Shown here one piece after another: positions 1-6,326 of a stretch of 8,677 bases of DNA. Under the pieces are notes generated by a model. It was not told the origin of the DNA. It was given only the letters and a program-made list of their open reading frames with translations, and searched no databases. Position numbers and translations under genes: made by a program. Numbering within the stretch: the stretch's first letter is position 1; each line of letters begins with the position of its first letter. Source of the stretch: Acidobacteriota bacterium (GTDB lineage: Bacteria; Acidobacteriota; Terriglobia; Terriglobales; Acidobacteriaceae); assembly GCA_003225515.1 (NCBI GenBank), contig QIAK01000305.1, forward strand, positions 8,550 through 17,226, in the 5' to 3' direction.

Positions 1-380
1 TATTCTGCAGGAGCATAGCCGTGGTTTGCAGCCTTTTCTAACCACAGCAGTCCCTGCTTCGGGTCTTTAGGTATATTCTGTCCACCACCTCGCAGAAAAA
101 ACGTAGATAACGCGAGTTGCGCTCCGGGATGATCGAGTTTGGCGGCCTTCTGAAGCCACTCCACACCCTGCTTGCCATCTCGGGCCACGCCTTCTCCGTT
201 GAGATACGCCGCCGCGAGTTTGTATTGAGCGTCGGCATTTCCCGCCTCGGCTTGCTTGTGGAGAGCGGCGATATCCGGAGCTTGCGCCTGCGCGCGCGAC
301 AAGTTCGATCCCGCGGATACGACACAAACGACGATGATCCAAAGCAGATCTTCGCGAATTCTGGAGGGGCGTATCTTCAT
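1..380 (-). CDS. Exported Sel1-repeat (SLR/TPR-like) protein, partial at left edge
   Basis: The reading frame is open from an ATG at 378-380 to the window edge (about 126 codons), so the C-terminus is missing. The N-terminus has basic residues (MKIRPSRIRED), a hydrophobic core (LLWIIVVCVVSAG) and an AQA-type signal peptidase I site near residues 32-34, so the mature protein should be exported. Two Sel1-like repeats follow: one with AEAGNADAQYKLAAAYLNGE and a closing GVEWLQKAAK, the next with GAQLALSTFFLRGGG and a closing GLLWLEKAANHGYAPAE. Sel1 repeats are alpha-helical solenoids that act as protein-protein adaptors, often in envelope or secretion-related assemblies. No partner is visible here. 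The gene diverges from the downstream kinase gene. No convincing Shine-Dalgarno is seen; the start is chosen because it gives a complete signal peptide. Family assignment is secure, function is not. Confidence 0.88.
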   Translation of the reverse strand, partial: MKIRPSRIREDLLWIIVVCVVSAGSNLSRAQAQAPDIAALHKQAEAGNADAQYKLAAAYLNGEGVARDGKQGVEWLQKAAKLDHPGAQLALSTFFLRGGGQNIPKDPKQGLLWLEKAANHGYAPAE

Positions 381-444
381 AACCCGAGCCACTCAAGCGC
401 AACTGCTCTGCGAAAAAAGATGGCAGTGCGCTCACTCGACGCCG

Positions 445-474
445 ATGTTAATTCTGCCCATTACCCGAAGTCAA
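445..474 (-). promoter_or_regulatory. Candidate sigma-70-type promoter for the Sel1-repeat gene
   Basis: On the minus strand, TTGACT (469-474, 5/6 match to -35) is followed after 18 bases by TAACAT (445-450, 4/6 match to -10). Transcription would start near 438, about 58 bases upstream of the ATG at 380. Position and spacing are reasonable; the -10 is imperfect. Confidence 0.4.
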
Positions 475-519
475 TGAGAAGCAGGAAGTCTGCACTGGCA
501 TATTTCTATGCCTTTTTCG

Positions 520-528
520 TGCTACTCT
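520..528 (+). promoter_or_regulatory. Candidate extended -10 promoter for the kinase gene
   Basis: TGC followed directly by TACTCT (523-528, 4/6 match) forms an extended -10 element with no clear -35. A start near 535 would place the leader upstream of the ATG at 586 and would exclude the in-frame ATG at 508. This is weak evidence on its own. Confidence 0.28.
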
Positions 529-585
529 ATGCCATTCTCAGGCGGCGCCTCAGCGCGCCGCTGGGGTGTGCGCCCCGCGTTGCCC

Positions 586-2367
586 ATGAAATACTGCTCT
601 GCATGTCACAAGACGTATCCGGGCGACTACAACGTGTGCCCAGCGGATCAGACCGCTCTGCAAAACGCTCACGAACTCCAGTCCGGAATGATCATTCGCA
701 ATAAGTACCAGCTTTTGGACCGCATAGGCATTGGCGGAATGGGGGTTGTCTATCGCAGCCGACACCTCACCTTCAACGAGGTGTGCGCCATCAAAATCGT
801 CAATGATGTCATTTCCGGCGATGAAAGATTCCTGCAGCGCTTTCAGGCAGAAGCGGTTATTACTCGAAAGCTCCGGCATCCGAATGCCGTCAGAGTCGAC
901 GACTTCGATTACACCGAAGATGGCCGCCCCTTCATTGTCATGGAATTGGTGGAGGGCAAGAACATCGGCGAGATTCTGCAGATCGAGGGGCCATTCCGGG
1001 TCTCGCGCGCAGTTCGTATTGCGACACAAGCAGCACGAGCGCTGGGGGCTGCCCACAAGATCGGCGTGGTACATCGCGATATCAAGCCCGCAAACATCAT
1101 CCTCACTACCGACGAGGATGGCAAAGAAATCGCTAAAGTGCTCGACTTCGGTATAGCGAAATTGCGTGAGGTGGCTGGAAGCGACCAGCCGGGAATGACC
1201 ATGACGGGCATGGTCGTGGGCACGCCACTTTACATGTCCCCGGAACAATTTATGGGGAAGAAGGCCGGGGGAGAGATTGACGGCCGAACGGACATTTATT
1301 CGTTGGGCGTGGTGCTCTACCAGATGGTGACGGCGCAACTGCCCTTCGATGGTGACACGCCATATTCACTGATGGTTCAGCATATGCAAGGCACGGTGCG
1401 CCCTCCGCACGAACTTGCGCCGGACCTGCACATTCCAGAGTCACTCTCACGAGTGGTTCTGAAAGCGATCGATAAATCGCGAGACCAACGATTTCAGACA
1501 GCCGAGGAATTTATTGCTGCGTTGGAGGAATCTGGACTGGATCGATCTGGATTGGATTACGGGCACAGCGCTGCCTTACAGAGTGGTCCCGCGCCGTCAG
1601 CCGAGACAATCAAGGCGCCTACTTCCCCGCAAGTCTTGACTCCGCAGGTCGCGCCAGGCACATCCGCTTCCCAATCCTCAAAGGCAAACCTGCGTCCTGC
1701 AACTTCGTCCGTAGACCCACCCCTGACTCCCAGAGCTGAGAGTAGCGCTGCATCGGAAAACAATATGGTGGCCGCATCGCCGGCAGATTCCTCCGTTGTG
1801 AACAGCGCAGCTCAGCACGTATTCATTCAGCCAAGAAAACTTCGGGTGAAGCAACTTCTAACGCTGGTGGCCCTGCTCATGACGGCCGTATTGGTGGCGG
1901 GGGTTGGATATCTGAAGTATCAGACGCTGCGCCGAATGAGAATTGAAAGCGCAGTCACCGAGATGTTGAAAACATCGCCAACTCTCGGCCGTACCGACCT
2001 CCGAGTACAAGTATCCGACACGCGTGAAGTGATTCTGGACGGTAAAGTTCAAAGCAAAGAAGACTCCATTGCGGCGGGAAATCTTGCTGGTTCAATTCAG
2101 GGTGTCACCGGCGTGATCAATCGAATTGAATACCCGCCTGTCATTCCAAATACTGACCCGGCCGGCACTGACGCAAAATCACCAGCGTCTCTGATCAGCG
2201 ATGGGACGAAATTTCTGGACGATGGAAAATATGCGGAAGCCATCGCCTGCTTCTCGAAGGCGGCGGCACTAGATCCCAACAACAAACAGGCAACTGAATT
2301 ACTGGACCATGCCAAGCAAGCGGCGAAGACGGAACAGGAATTGCTGAAGAATCGCCCGTTGAACTAG
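586..2367 (+). CDS. Membrane Ser/Thr protein kinase with zinc ribbon, BON and TPR modules
   Basis: A 593-residue Hanks-type kinase. Residues 1-25 are a zinc-ribbon-like knuckle (C4, C7, C18, D21). The kinase domain spans about 41-315 and looks fully active: Gly loop GIGGMGVVY (48-56), ATP-binding K70, alphaC E89, catalytic loop HRDIKPAN (D165, N170), DFG at 187-189, activation-loop Thr205/207/213 and SPE at 218-220. A Ser/Thr/Pro-rich linker (about 325-415) precedes one membrane helix (about 423-442). Beyond it, presumably in the periplasm, are a BON domain (about 453-516) and a TPR-like pair of helices (about 537-570). The start at 586 is chosen because the Cys knuckle begins there (MKYCSACHK); the in-frame ATG at 508 adds 26 residues with no family resemblance. 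No clear Shine-Dalgarno is seen. It is not operonic with its neighbours. BON domains bind membranes or small ligands, so an envelope signal is a plausible input. The substrate is unknown. Confidence 0.95.
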   Translation: MKYCSACHKTYPGDYNVCPADQTALQNAHELQSGMIIRNKYQLLDRIGIGGMGVVYRSRHLTFNEVCAIKIVNDVISGDERFLQRFQAEAVITRKLRHPNAVRVDDFDYTEDGRPFIVMELVEGKNIGEILQIEGPFRVSRAVRIATQAARALGAAHKIGVVHRDIKPANIILTTDEDGKEIAKVLDFGIAKLREVAGSDQPGMTMTGMVVGTPLYMSPEQFMGKKAGGEIDGRTDIYSLGVVLYQMVTAQLPFDGDTPYSLMVQHMQGTVRPPHELAPDLHIPESLSRVVLKAIDKSRDQRFQTAEEFIAALEESGLDRSGLDYGHSAALQSGPAPSAETIKAPTSPQVLTPQVAPGTSASQSSKANLRPATSSVDPPLTPRAESSAASENNMVAASPADSSVVNSAAQHVFIQPRKLRVKQLLTLVALLMTAVLVAGVGYLKYQTLRRMRIESAVTEMLKTSPTLGRTDLRVQVSDTREVILDGKVQSKEDSIAAGNLAGSIQGVTGVINRIEYPPVIPNTDPAGTDAKSPASLISDGTKFLDDGKYAEAIACFSKAAALDPNNKQATELLDHAKQAAKTEQELLKNRPLN

Positions 2368-2376
2368 ATCACCGCC

Positions 2377-2426
2377 ATTGAGAAAGCCTCAATTCGCCAG
2401 TATTCTGGTTGCGTGAGTTGACTCAC
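2377..2426. terminator. Possible bidirectional terminator hairpins between convergent genes
   Basis: Two perfect small inverted repeats lie between the kinase stop and the end of the convergent exported-protein gene. They are ATTGAG-aaagc-CTCAAT (2377-2393) and GTGAGT-tg-ACTCAC (2413-2426). Neither has a proper T-tract, so intrinsic termination is only suggested by position. Confidence 0.28.
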
Positions 2427-2477
2427 CACCTCGTGACGTGCCCAATTGCAGAGCACGTCTTCGCGCACCCGCTCCCG

Positions 2478-4136
2478 TCAGGACCCTTGAGCGAATGCCT
2501 CCTTCGCGACTTGCGCTTCCACTTGATCGGCGCTGGCCTGCTGATCCTGAAGAGCCTTCTCGGCGCTCGCATCCGGCGGTGGCGGCGGAACATCCGAAGC
2601 AACGGGAGTAGCGTCAGGAGCTTTCGGTAGACCACCTGTCCCCTGCTTCGAGGACAATTCCTTCATGCCCTTATCGAGTTGCTCCTGAAAGTGATTGTGC
2701 ATTTCCTGGAGGTCCTCGACAGAAACTGCGACCTGTTTCCCAGGAGCACAATCCGACTTCTTGCTGGCGGATACACTCACCGTGACTTTCTTATCATCGT
2801 CGGGAGTATCGGTAATTCGCGTGATCACGTCGCCCGCCGTCAATTGGCATTCCTGTCCGTCGCCCTGAACGGCCAAATCGCTGGCCACGACGAATGTACG
2901 TCTGGCCGGATCAAGAGCAGGCGGCACTTCTTCGCTGGCTTGCGAAGCCTGCTGTCCACCTGAGCTAGCACCAGATTTCGCTTCAGTCTGTTCCGCGGCA
3001 AGTTGTGCTTTCACTTCTTCAGCAATAGCCGCTTTCACTTCAGGAGTCAAAGTTACAGCCCCGGAAGAGTTTCCTTGTGCATCGCCACCGCTGTTCCCTT
3101 GAGCTTGCGAGCCGGCATCATTCGATACTGCGTTATTGGCAGAGGCGTTCGCAGCGGCATTCGCCGATGCGTTCGCCTGATAGGCTGCTTGCAGACTAGC
3201 CGCCAGCAGATAGTCCGTTAGCCAAAATGCGGCCGACGGATAAGTTGGATAGGGCGCGAAATATCCGCCGTAATATCCATACCAGGGAGCCCCGCCCCAG
3301 CCCCAGCCGTAGTAGACCGGAGCCGGCCATGGATTGTACGCCCAGCCGTAATATGCGGGCCCGTAGTAATACGCAGGATGGTATCCGTAATAGTTGTAGC
3401 CTCCATACGAGTAGGAGCGATACACGGTCGTATAAGCCACGTGATTCACCACGACGGTCCGCGATACATACGCTCGACCGTTGCGCGAGACGTAAGGTCG
3501 CTGCACATAGCCTCTGCCCTTGCCCGTCGTCACGACACGAGCACCATTGTGCGTGCTCTCGATCCTGCGGCTTCCATTCAGGCCGTGATCAATATGCATG
3601 CCATTCCGGTTGATGGAGCGGATCTGCCCGTTAGGGCGGATCGTCGCCGAGCCGCCTCCCTTAAGCGACACTTGTCTTCCCGGAGCGGGCCGCATTGAGG
3701 GCCTCGTCACGTTACCGTTTCCACCCTTTCCCGTGTTGCCGCCGCCTGGTTTACCCGATGGCGCGCCTTTGCCAACGTTACCTGCAGGACCTCTCGTATT
3801 TCTGCCGATCGTTGAGTTTCCGGGCTTGCCAGTATTGGCGGTTCCGGTTTTGCCCATGCCGGGCCGTGCTCCTGGGGTCGTCCCAGCCCTCGAACCGGTG
3901 GTGGTGGAGGGGCGCGTATTGGAAGACCGTGACGGTGCACTGTTGTGGGGAGCGCTCTTTGGTGCGCTGGCATGTGGTGCGCTGGCATGGGGCGCGCTGG
4001 CGTGGGGCGCGCTTGGTTTGGGAGCGGGTGGCGCTTTCTTCTGATCTCCAGCCACGCAAAAGACAGATCCGGCCAGCAACATCAGAAGCACGAACCAATT
4101 CCGCAAACCTTTTTCATCTACGCTAAGCAAGTTCAT
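2478..4136 (-). CDS. Exported Gly/Tyr/Trp-rich low-complexity protein with conserved C-terminal domain
   Basis: A 552-residue protein that I do not recognise as any named product. The start at 4136 is fixed by AAGGAG (minus strand, 4143-4148) six bases upstream; an upstream in-frame ATG at 4196 lacks this. Residues 1-30 are a signal peptide (core WFVLLMLLAGSVFCVAG, likely cleavage after VAG). C27 does not sit in a good lipobox. Residues 35-150 are low complexity, beginning with SAPHA tandem repeats and continuing Gly/Asn/Thr-rich. Residues about 155-235 look beta-rich (ATIRPNGQIRSINRNG). Residues 236-300 are strikingly Tyr/Gly/Trp/Pro-rich. After an Asn/Ala-rich spacer, residues about 412-500 form a likely globular domain with GDVITRITD, two Cys (C430, C463) that could form a disulfide, and DLQEMHNHF. 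The tail is Pro/Ala-rich. From memory, the C-terminal block recurs in acidobacterial exported proteins. A surface or cell-wall-associated role is inferred; no enzymatic motif is visible. Confidence 0.88.
   Translation of the reverse strand: MNLLSVDEKGLRNWFVLLMLLAGSVFCVAGDQKKAPPAPKPSAPHASAPHASAPHASAPKSAPHNSAPSRSSNTRPSTTTGSRAGTTPGARPGMGKTGTANTGKPGNSTIGRNTRGPAGNVGKGAPSGKPGGGNTGKGGNGNVTRPSMRPAPGRQVSLKGGGSATIRPNGQIRSINRNGMHIDHGLNGSRRIESTHNGARVVTTGKGRGYVQRPYVSRNGRAYVSRTVVVNHVAYTTVYRSYSYGGYNYYGYHPAYYYGPAYYGWAYNPWPAPVYYGWGWGGAPWYGYYGGYFAPYPTYPSAAFWLTDYLLAASLQAAYQANASANAAANASANNAVSNDAGSQAQGNSGGDAQGNSSGAVTLTPEVKAAIAEEVKAQLAAEQTEAKSGASSGGQQASQASEEVPPALDPARRTFVVASDLAVQGDGQECQLTAGDVITRITDTPDDDKKVTVSVSASKKSDCAPGKQVAVSVEDLQEMHNHFQEQLDKGMKELSSKQGTGGLPKAPDATPVASDVPPPPPDASAEKALQDQQASADQVEAQVAKEAFAQGS
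3933..4013 (-). repeat. 15-bp tandem repeat encoding SAPHA units
   Basis: Inside the exported-protein gene, residues 42-68 consist of about five units of a degenerate 15-base repeat encoding SAPHA, SAPHA, SAPHA, SAPK, SAPHN and a closing SAP. On the plus strand the core unit reads ggtgcgctggcatgg, clearest at 3961-4005. The SAPK unit is one codon shorter. All changes keep the reading frame. Confidence 0.85.
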
Positions 4137-4184
4137 CGCGGACTCCTTGCGATCTAATCCTCTAAAATTGTGACTGCACCAACA

Positions 4185-4235
4185 GAAACGTTTCATTCCA
4201 ACCGCTCTCCCGGATAATTATCGAGATCATCTCGA
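4185..4235. promoter_or_regulatory. Cluster of three perfect palindromes, candidate operator region
   Basis: GAAACGTTTC (4185-4194), GATAATTATC (4213-4222) and TCGAGAT-c-ATCTCGA (4221-4235) are all perfect dyads; the last two share two bases. They lie 49-99 bases upstream of the exported-protein start at 4136. GATAATTATC also contains a -10-like GATAAT on both strands. Binding by a dimeric regulator is inferred. Confidence 0.4.
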
Positions 4236-4653
4236 CATGCAACACGCTCTGAACGGTGATCAGGGAAATCTGGACACATTACGCCCGCGGCGGGGGGAAG
4301 CCGCAATTCTGATACTGTGCACCGATCAAGTCAAGAACAATTCCCTGGATTCAGTGAGTCTTCCAGGGCCAGCATTTTGGCCTCTTACCCGCGGTCACCT
4401 GAGCCTCACAGGGGTCGGCCCCCCCCGCACCGATTTCATCTGCTGACCCAAATTTCGAGTAGTTACCCCTGTCACGCTGGAAAAAGAACCGTACGGCAAA
4501 AACGTGAATGGAATGCCCGACTCAATTACCTGCACACCTGGCGTGTTCCCACTCACACCTGTACCTGGCAATGGTCGGTCGATAGCCGCAAAGAAAGGCC
4601 TCTATCGGTCGGCTCTGCTCGTTTTCGATGCGGTTACTCGGAGAATTGCGGGT

Positions 4654-4659
4654 TATAAT
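4654..4659 (+). promoter_or_regulatory. Perfect TATAAT -10 box for the half-pseudokinase gene
   Basis: TATAAT matches the consensus 6/6, but the -35 position (about 4631-4637, cggttac) is poor. An activator or a non-canonical -35 may be needed. A start near 4666 gives a leader of about 80 bases before the ATG at 4748. Confidence 0.5.
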
Positions 4660-4670
4660 CCACCCCAGGA

Positions 4671-4720
4671 CGAGCTGATGCTCGCCCAAAGAGGCAGGGA
4701 TTGCAAGCCGTTCGGCGGCT
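4671..4720 (+). other. Two leader hairpins ahead of the half-pseudokinase gene
   Basis: CGAGC-tgat-GCTCG (4671-4684) and AGCCG-ttcgg-CGGCT (4706-4720) would both lie in the predicted 5' leader, between the putative transcription start and the weak Shine-Dalgarno at 4727-4733. They could affect mRNA stability or ribosome access. They match no riboswitch class that I recognise. Confidence 0.35.
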
Positions 4721-4747
4721 GATTTTGAAGGGAACTAATCATCGCGA

Positions 4748-6280
4748 ATGAAATTCGGGGACAAGTACGAACTTCTTGAATCGCTCACAACCGGAGGAGT
4801 GGAGACCTTTGTTGCGAACGACAAAATAAGAGGCGAGCGAGTGCTGGTGCATATTCTGCATTGCGATCCGCAGAAACCTAACCAGCCCACCGTGCAATGG
4901 GTGCTCGAATCTTTTCGACGCGTGGCCCCAGAACCGGCTGCGCTCGTGCTGGAAACAGGCCGCTATAGTGGGACTCTCTATGCCTACCTCGTCTCCAAAC
5001 TTCCGGACGAGGCCGCACTGAACCGGTGGGTGAATCTGTACGAAGCACTGGGCCAGGATACCGCCGAATTTCCACGGCCTTCCGGACCCCCAACTCCGGA
5101 GAGCGAGGCTCCAACCGGAGAAGTAACGTCGAAAGAGCCCGCACGCCCTCCCGGTCCGGTTACTCAACTTTTCCAGGAATTCGATTTGCAAGCGAAAGCG
5201 GATTCACGCTCTTCAGGAGCGCCCAAGCTGCCATCCAATCCAGCGGCGGAGTCACATGGACCTTTGCCAAACATCCGCACTCCGGGGGAGAAGTCTGAGG
5301 TTCGCGCGGCCCCACAGTGGGATCAAGAAACACCAAGGAACTCGGCTCCTCCGAGAACTCTGCCGAGTGGCAGCGGCCCTTCGGGTCCATTTCGTCCTGA
5401 TCTCGGCGAAAGCAGCTTTCCTTCCCAGGCAAGTTCGCCCCCGCCCAATAATGGCCCGAAGCCAGGCGAGTTCACCAGCTTCTTTCAGGGACCGTTTCGC
5501 GGGGACCGACCGTTGGAAACTCCCGCTATCTCTTCGCCACAAGAGCGCCCGCGAAAAAATGTGGGCGACTTTACGGCGATCTTTGGCCCAATGAAACCTG
5601 AGGCCGAAGAACCATCGCCGGCACCAGGAATTGCAGGAAACGAACCAGCGGGCACGGGATTTACAGGATGGTTCAATCCCGACGCTTCCTCGCAAACCTC
5701 CAGCACGACTGCGCCGCCAACACCTCGGGGCTTGCCGCGAGCTGCCGAGTCTATGCCGCTCGCTCCCCCTCTTCCGAAGGAGCCAATCGTTCTGCCGCCA
5801 CCGGTATCATCGGTAGCACCAGCGCCGCCGGCTTTCCCTACTCCTATTCCTCTCAGTCCGCTTTTGCCGAAGCCGCCGTCGCAGATGCCATCTGCTATGG
5901 CTTCCGACGGCGCTACCCGCGCCTTCGCTCGCCCCAACTTTGAAACTCCTGCCTCGCCTCCGCCAGCTCCAATCGGCCCGAGTGCGTACACGCAAGTGAT
6001 TTCAGTGAAAGCCATGCGCCAGCCAGAGGACGTGGCGGGTGCACAAAAGAAGCCAGCGGCGACTCAATCTGCGTTTCCTGCGGCGCCCATGCCTCCGCTT
6101 CCTGCCATGACTCCGCCGGCTGCTCCCGCCATGCCGGCAATCTCCATTCCGCCGCGGCCGAAGCCGCCAAAAACAGCGGTTCCCGAGGCGACAGTCTCAT
6201 ACTGGCCGCTCATCCTGACTCTGACAGTGCTTTTCTTTATCGCCGTTCTGCTGGTGCTTTATTTTGTTTTGAAGCACTAA
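4748..6280 (+). CDS. Tail-anchored protein with kinase N-lobe-like pseudokinase domain and Pro-rich linker
   Basis: A 510-residue protein of no named family. Residues 3-85 follow the layout of a Hanks kinase N-lobe. Strand 1 and the loop read YELLESLTTGGVETFVAND; compare YELLxxLGxGGMGxVxxAxD in active kinases. Strand 3 is RVLVHIL, with His35 where the ATP-binding Lys should be. A hinge-like strand follows (TGRYSGTLYAYLVSKLP, 70-86). The first and third loop glycines are lost, and the C-lobe (HRD, DFG) is absent, so catalysis is not expected. Residues about 103-480 are Pro/Ser/Ala-rich and probably disordered, with six spaced Thr-x-x-F/I motifs. Residues about 485-508 form one hydrophobic helix (WPLILTLTVLFFIAVLLVLYFVL) ending KH, which implies a cytosolic protein anchored at its C-terminus. 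The ATG at 4748 is the first possible start after an in-frame TAA at 4736; GAAGGGA lies 14 bases upstream, a long spacing. The gene converges on tssK with 46 bases between them. A scaffold or phospho-readout role is inferred. Confidence 0.85.
   Translation: MKFGDKYELLESLTTGGVETFVANDKIRGERVLVHILHCDPQKPNQPTVQWVLESFRRVAPEPAALVLETGRYSGTLYAYLVSKLPDEAALNRWVNLYEALGQDTAEFPRPSGPPTPESEAPTGEVTSKEPARPPGPVTQLFQEFDLQAKADSRSSGAPKLPSNPAAESHGPLPNIRTPGEKSEVRAAPQWDQETPRNSAPPRTLPSGSGPSGPFRPDLGESSFPSQASSPPPNNGPKPGEFTSFFQGPFRGDRPLETPAISSPQERPRKNVGDFTAIFGPMKPEAEEPSPAPGIAGNEPAGTGFTGWFNPDASSQTSSTTAPPTPRGLPRAAESMPLAPPLPKEPIVLPPPVSSVAPAPPAFPTPIPLSPLLPKPPSQMPSAMASDGATRAFARPNFETPASPPPAPIGPSAYTQVISVKAMRQPEDVAGAQKKPAATQSAFPAAPMPPLPAMTPPAAPAMPAISIPPRPKPPKTAVPEATVSYWPLILTLTVLFFIAVLLVLYFVLKH
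5153..6001 (+). repeat. Six degenerate Thr-x-x-F/I linear motifs in the linker
   Basis: The motifs are GPVTQLF (136-142), GEFTSFF (240-246), GDFTAIF (273-279), GFTGWF (304-309), GATRAFA (388-394) and SAYTQVI (412-418). Each has a central Thr (139, 243, 276, 306, 390, 415). Phe follows at +3 in the first five and Ile in the last. Residue -1 is aromatic in four of six, and Gly or Ser usually precedes at -2 or -3. Sequence between the copies is not repeated, so these look like selected short motifs rather than a recent tandem expansion. Confidence 0.65.
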
Positions 6281-6326
6281 CGTCCTGAAGGTATTGGGCA
6301 GAGCGCTCGGGAGATCGCAGTCTCGA

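Larger units (their letters stand above)
4137..4747. other. 611-base intergenic region with palindromes and hairpins, no convincing gene
   Basis: This lies between two divergent genes. Open frames inside it (for example 4317-4658 and 4504-4722, plus) have no Shine-Dalgarno and no recognisable family. From left to right it holds palindromes at 4185-4194, 4213-4222 and 4221-4235. Hairpins follow: GCGGC/GCCGC (4287-4304), CCCTGGA/TCCAGGG (4343-4368), GGCCA/TGGCC (4367-4382, overlapping the previous one) and CGATAG/CTATCG (4580-4607). There is a run of eight C at 4419-4426 and a perfect TATAAT at 4654-4659. No tRNA or recognised riboswitch consensus was found. Confidence 0.6.

Noticed and set aside
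67..435. Minus-strand 122-residue open frame overlapping the Sel1-repeat gene
   Set aside because: The frame starting at 380 encodes a signal peptide and clear Sel1 repeats; this one is an out-of-frame shadow with Arg/Ser-rich, non-family sequence.
508..585. Upstream ATG that would extend the kinase by 26 residues
   Set aside because: The extra residues have no family resemblance, the Cys knuckle begins at 586, and the candidate -10 element lies inside the extension.
550..1338. 262-residue minus-strand open frame antisense to the kinase
   Set aside because: It exactly mirrors a strongly conserved kinase domain, and its translation has no recognisable motifs.
3598..4044. 148-residue plus-strand Pro/Leu/Gly-rich open frame
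   Set aside because: Its composition is the reverse-strand image of the Gly/Ala/Pro repeats of the exported protein, which has the signal peptide and Shine-Dalgarno.
4053..4061. Cys27 of the exported protein as a lipoprotein lipidation site
   Set aside because: The preceding residues (SVF) do not fit the lipobox, and a normal signal peptidase I site follows at VAG.
4419..4426. Run of eight C, considered as a phase-variation tract
   Set aside because: It is not inside or directly at the start of a supported gene.
4574..4613. GCAAAG within a stem-loop, considered as a c-di-GMP (GEMM) riboswitch
   Set aside because: The rest of the GEMM consensus (paired P1b/P2 with conserved loop bases and receptor) is not present.
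4317..4722. Two plus-strand open frames (113 and 72 residues) in the large gap
   Set aside because: Neither has a Shine-Dalgarno or recognisable family, and their sequences overlap hairpins and a perfect -10 box.
5485..6015. 176-residue minus-strand Gly/Ala-rich open frame
   Set aside because: It is the antisense image of the Pro/Ala-rich linker of the half-pseudokinase.
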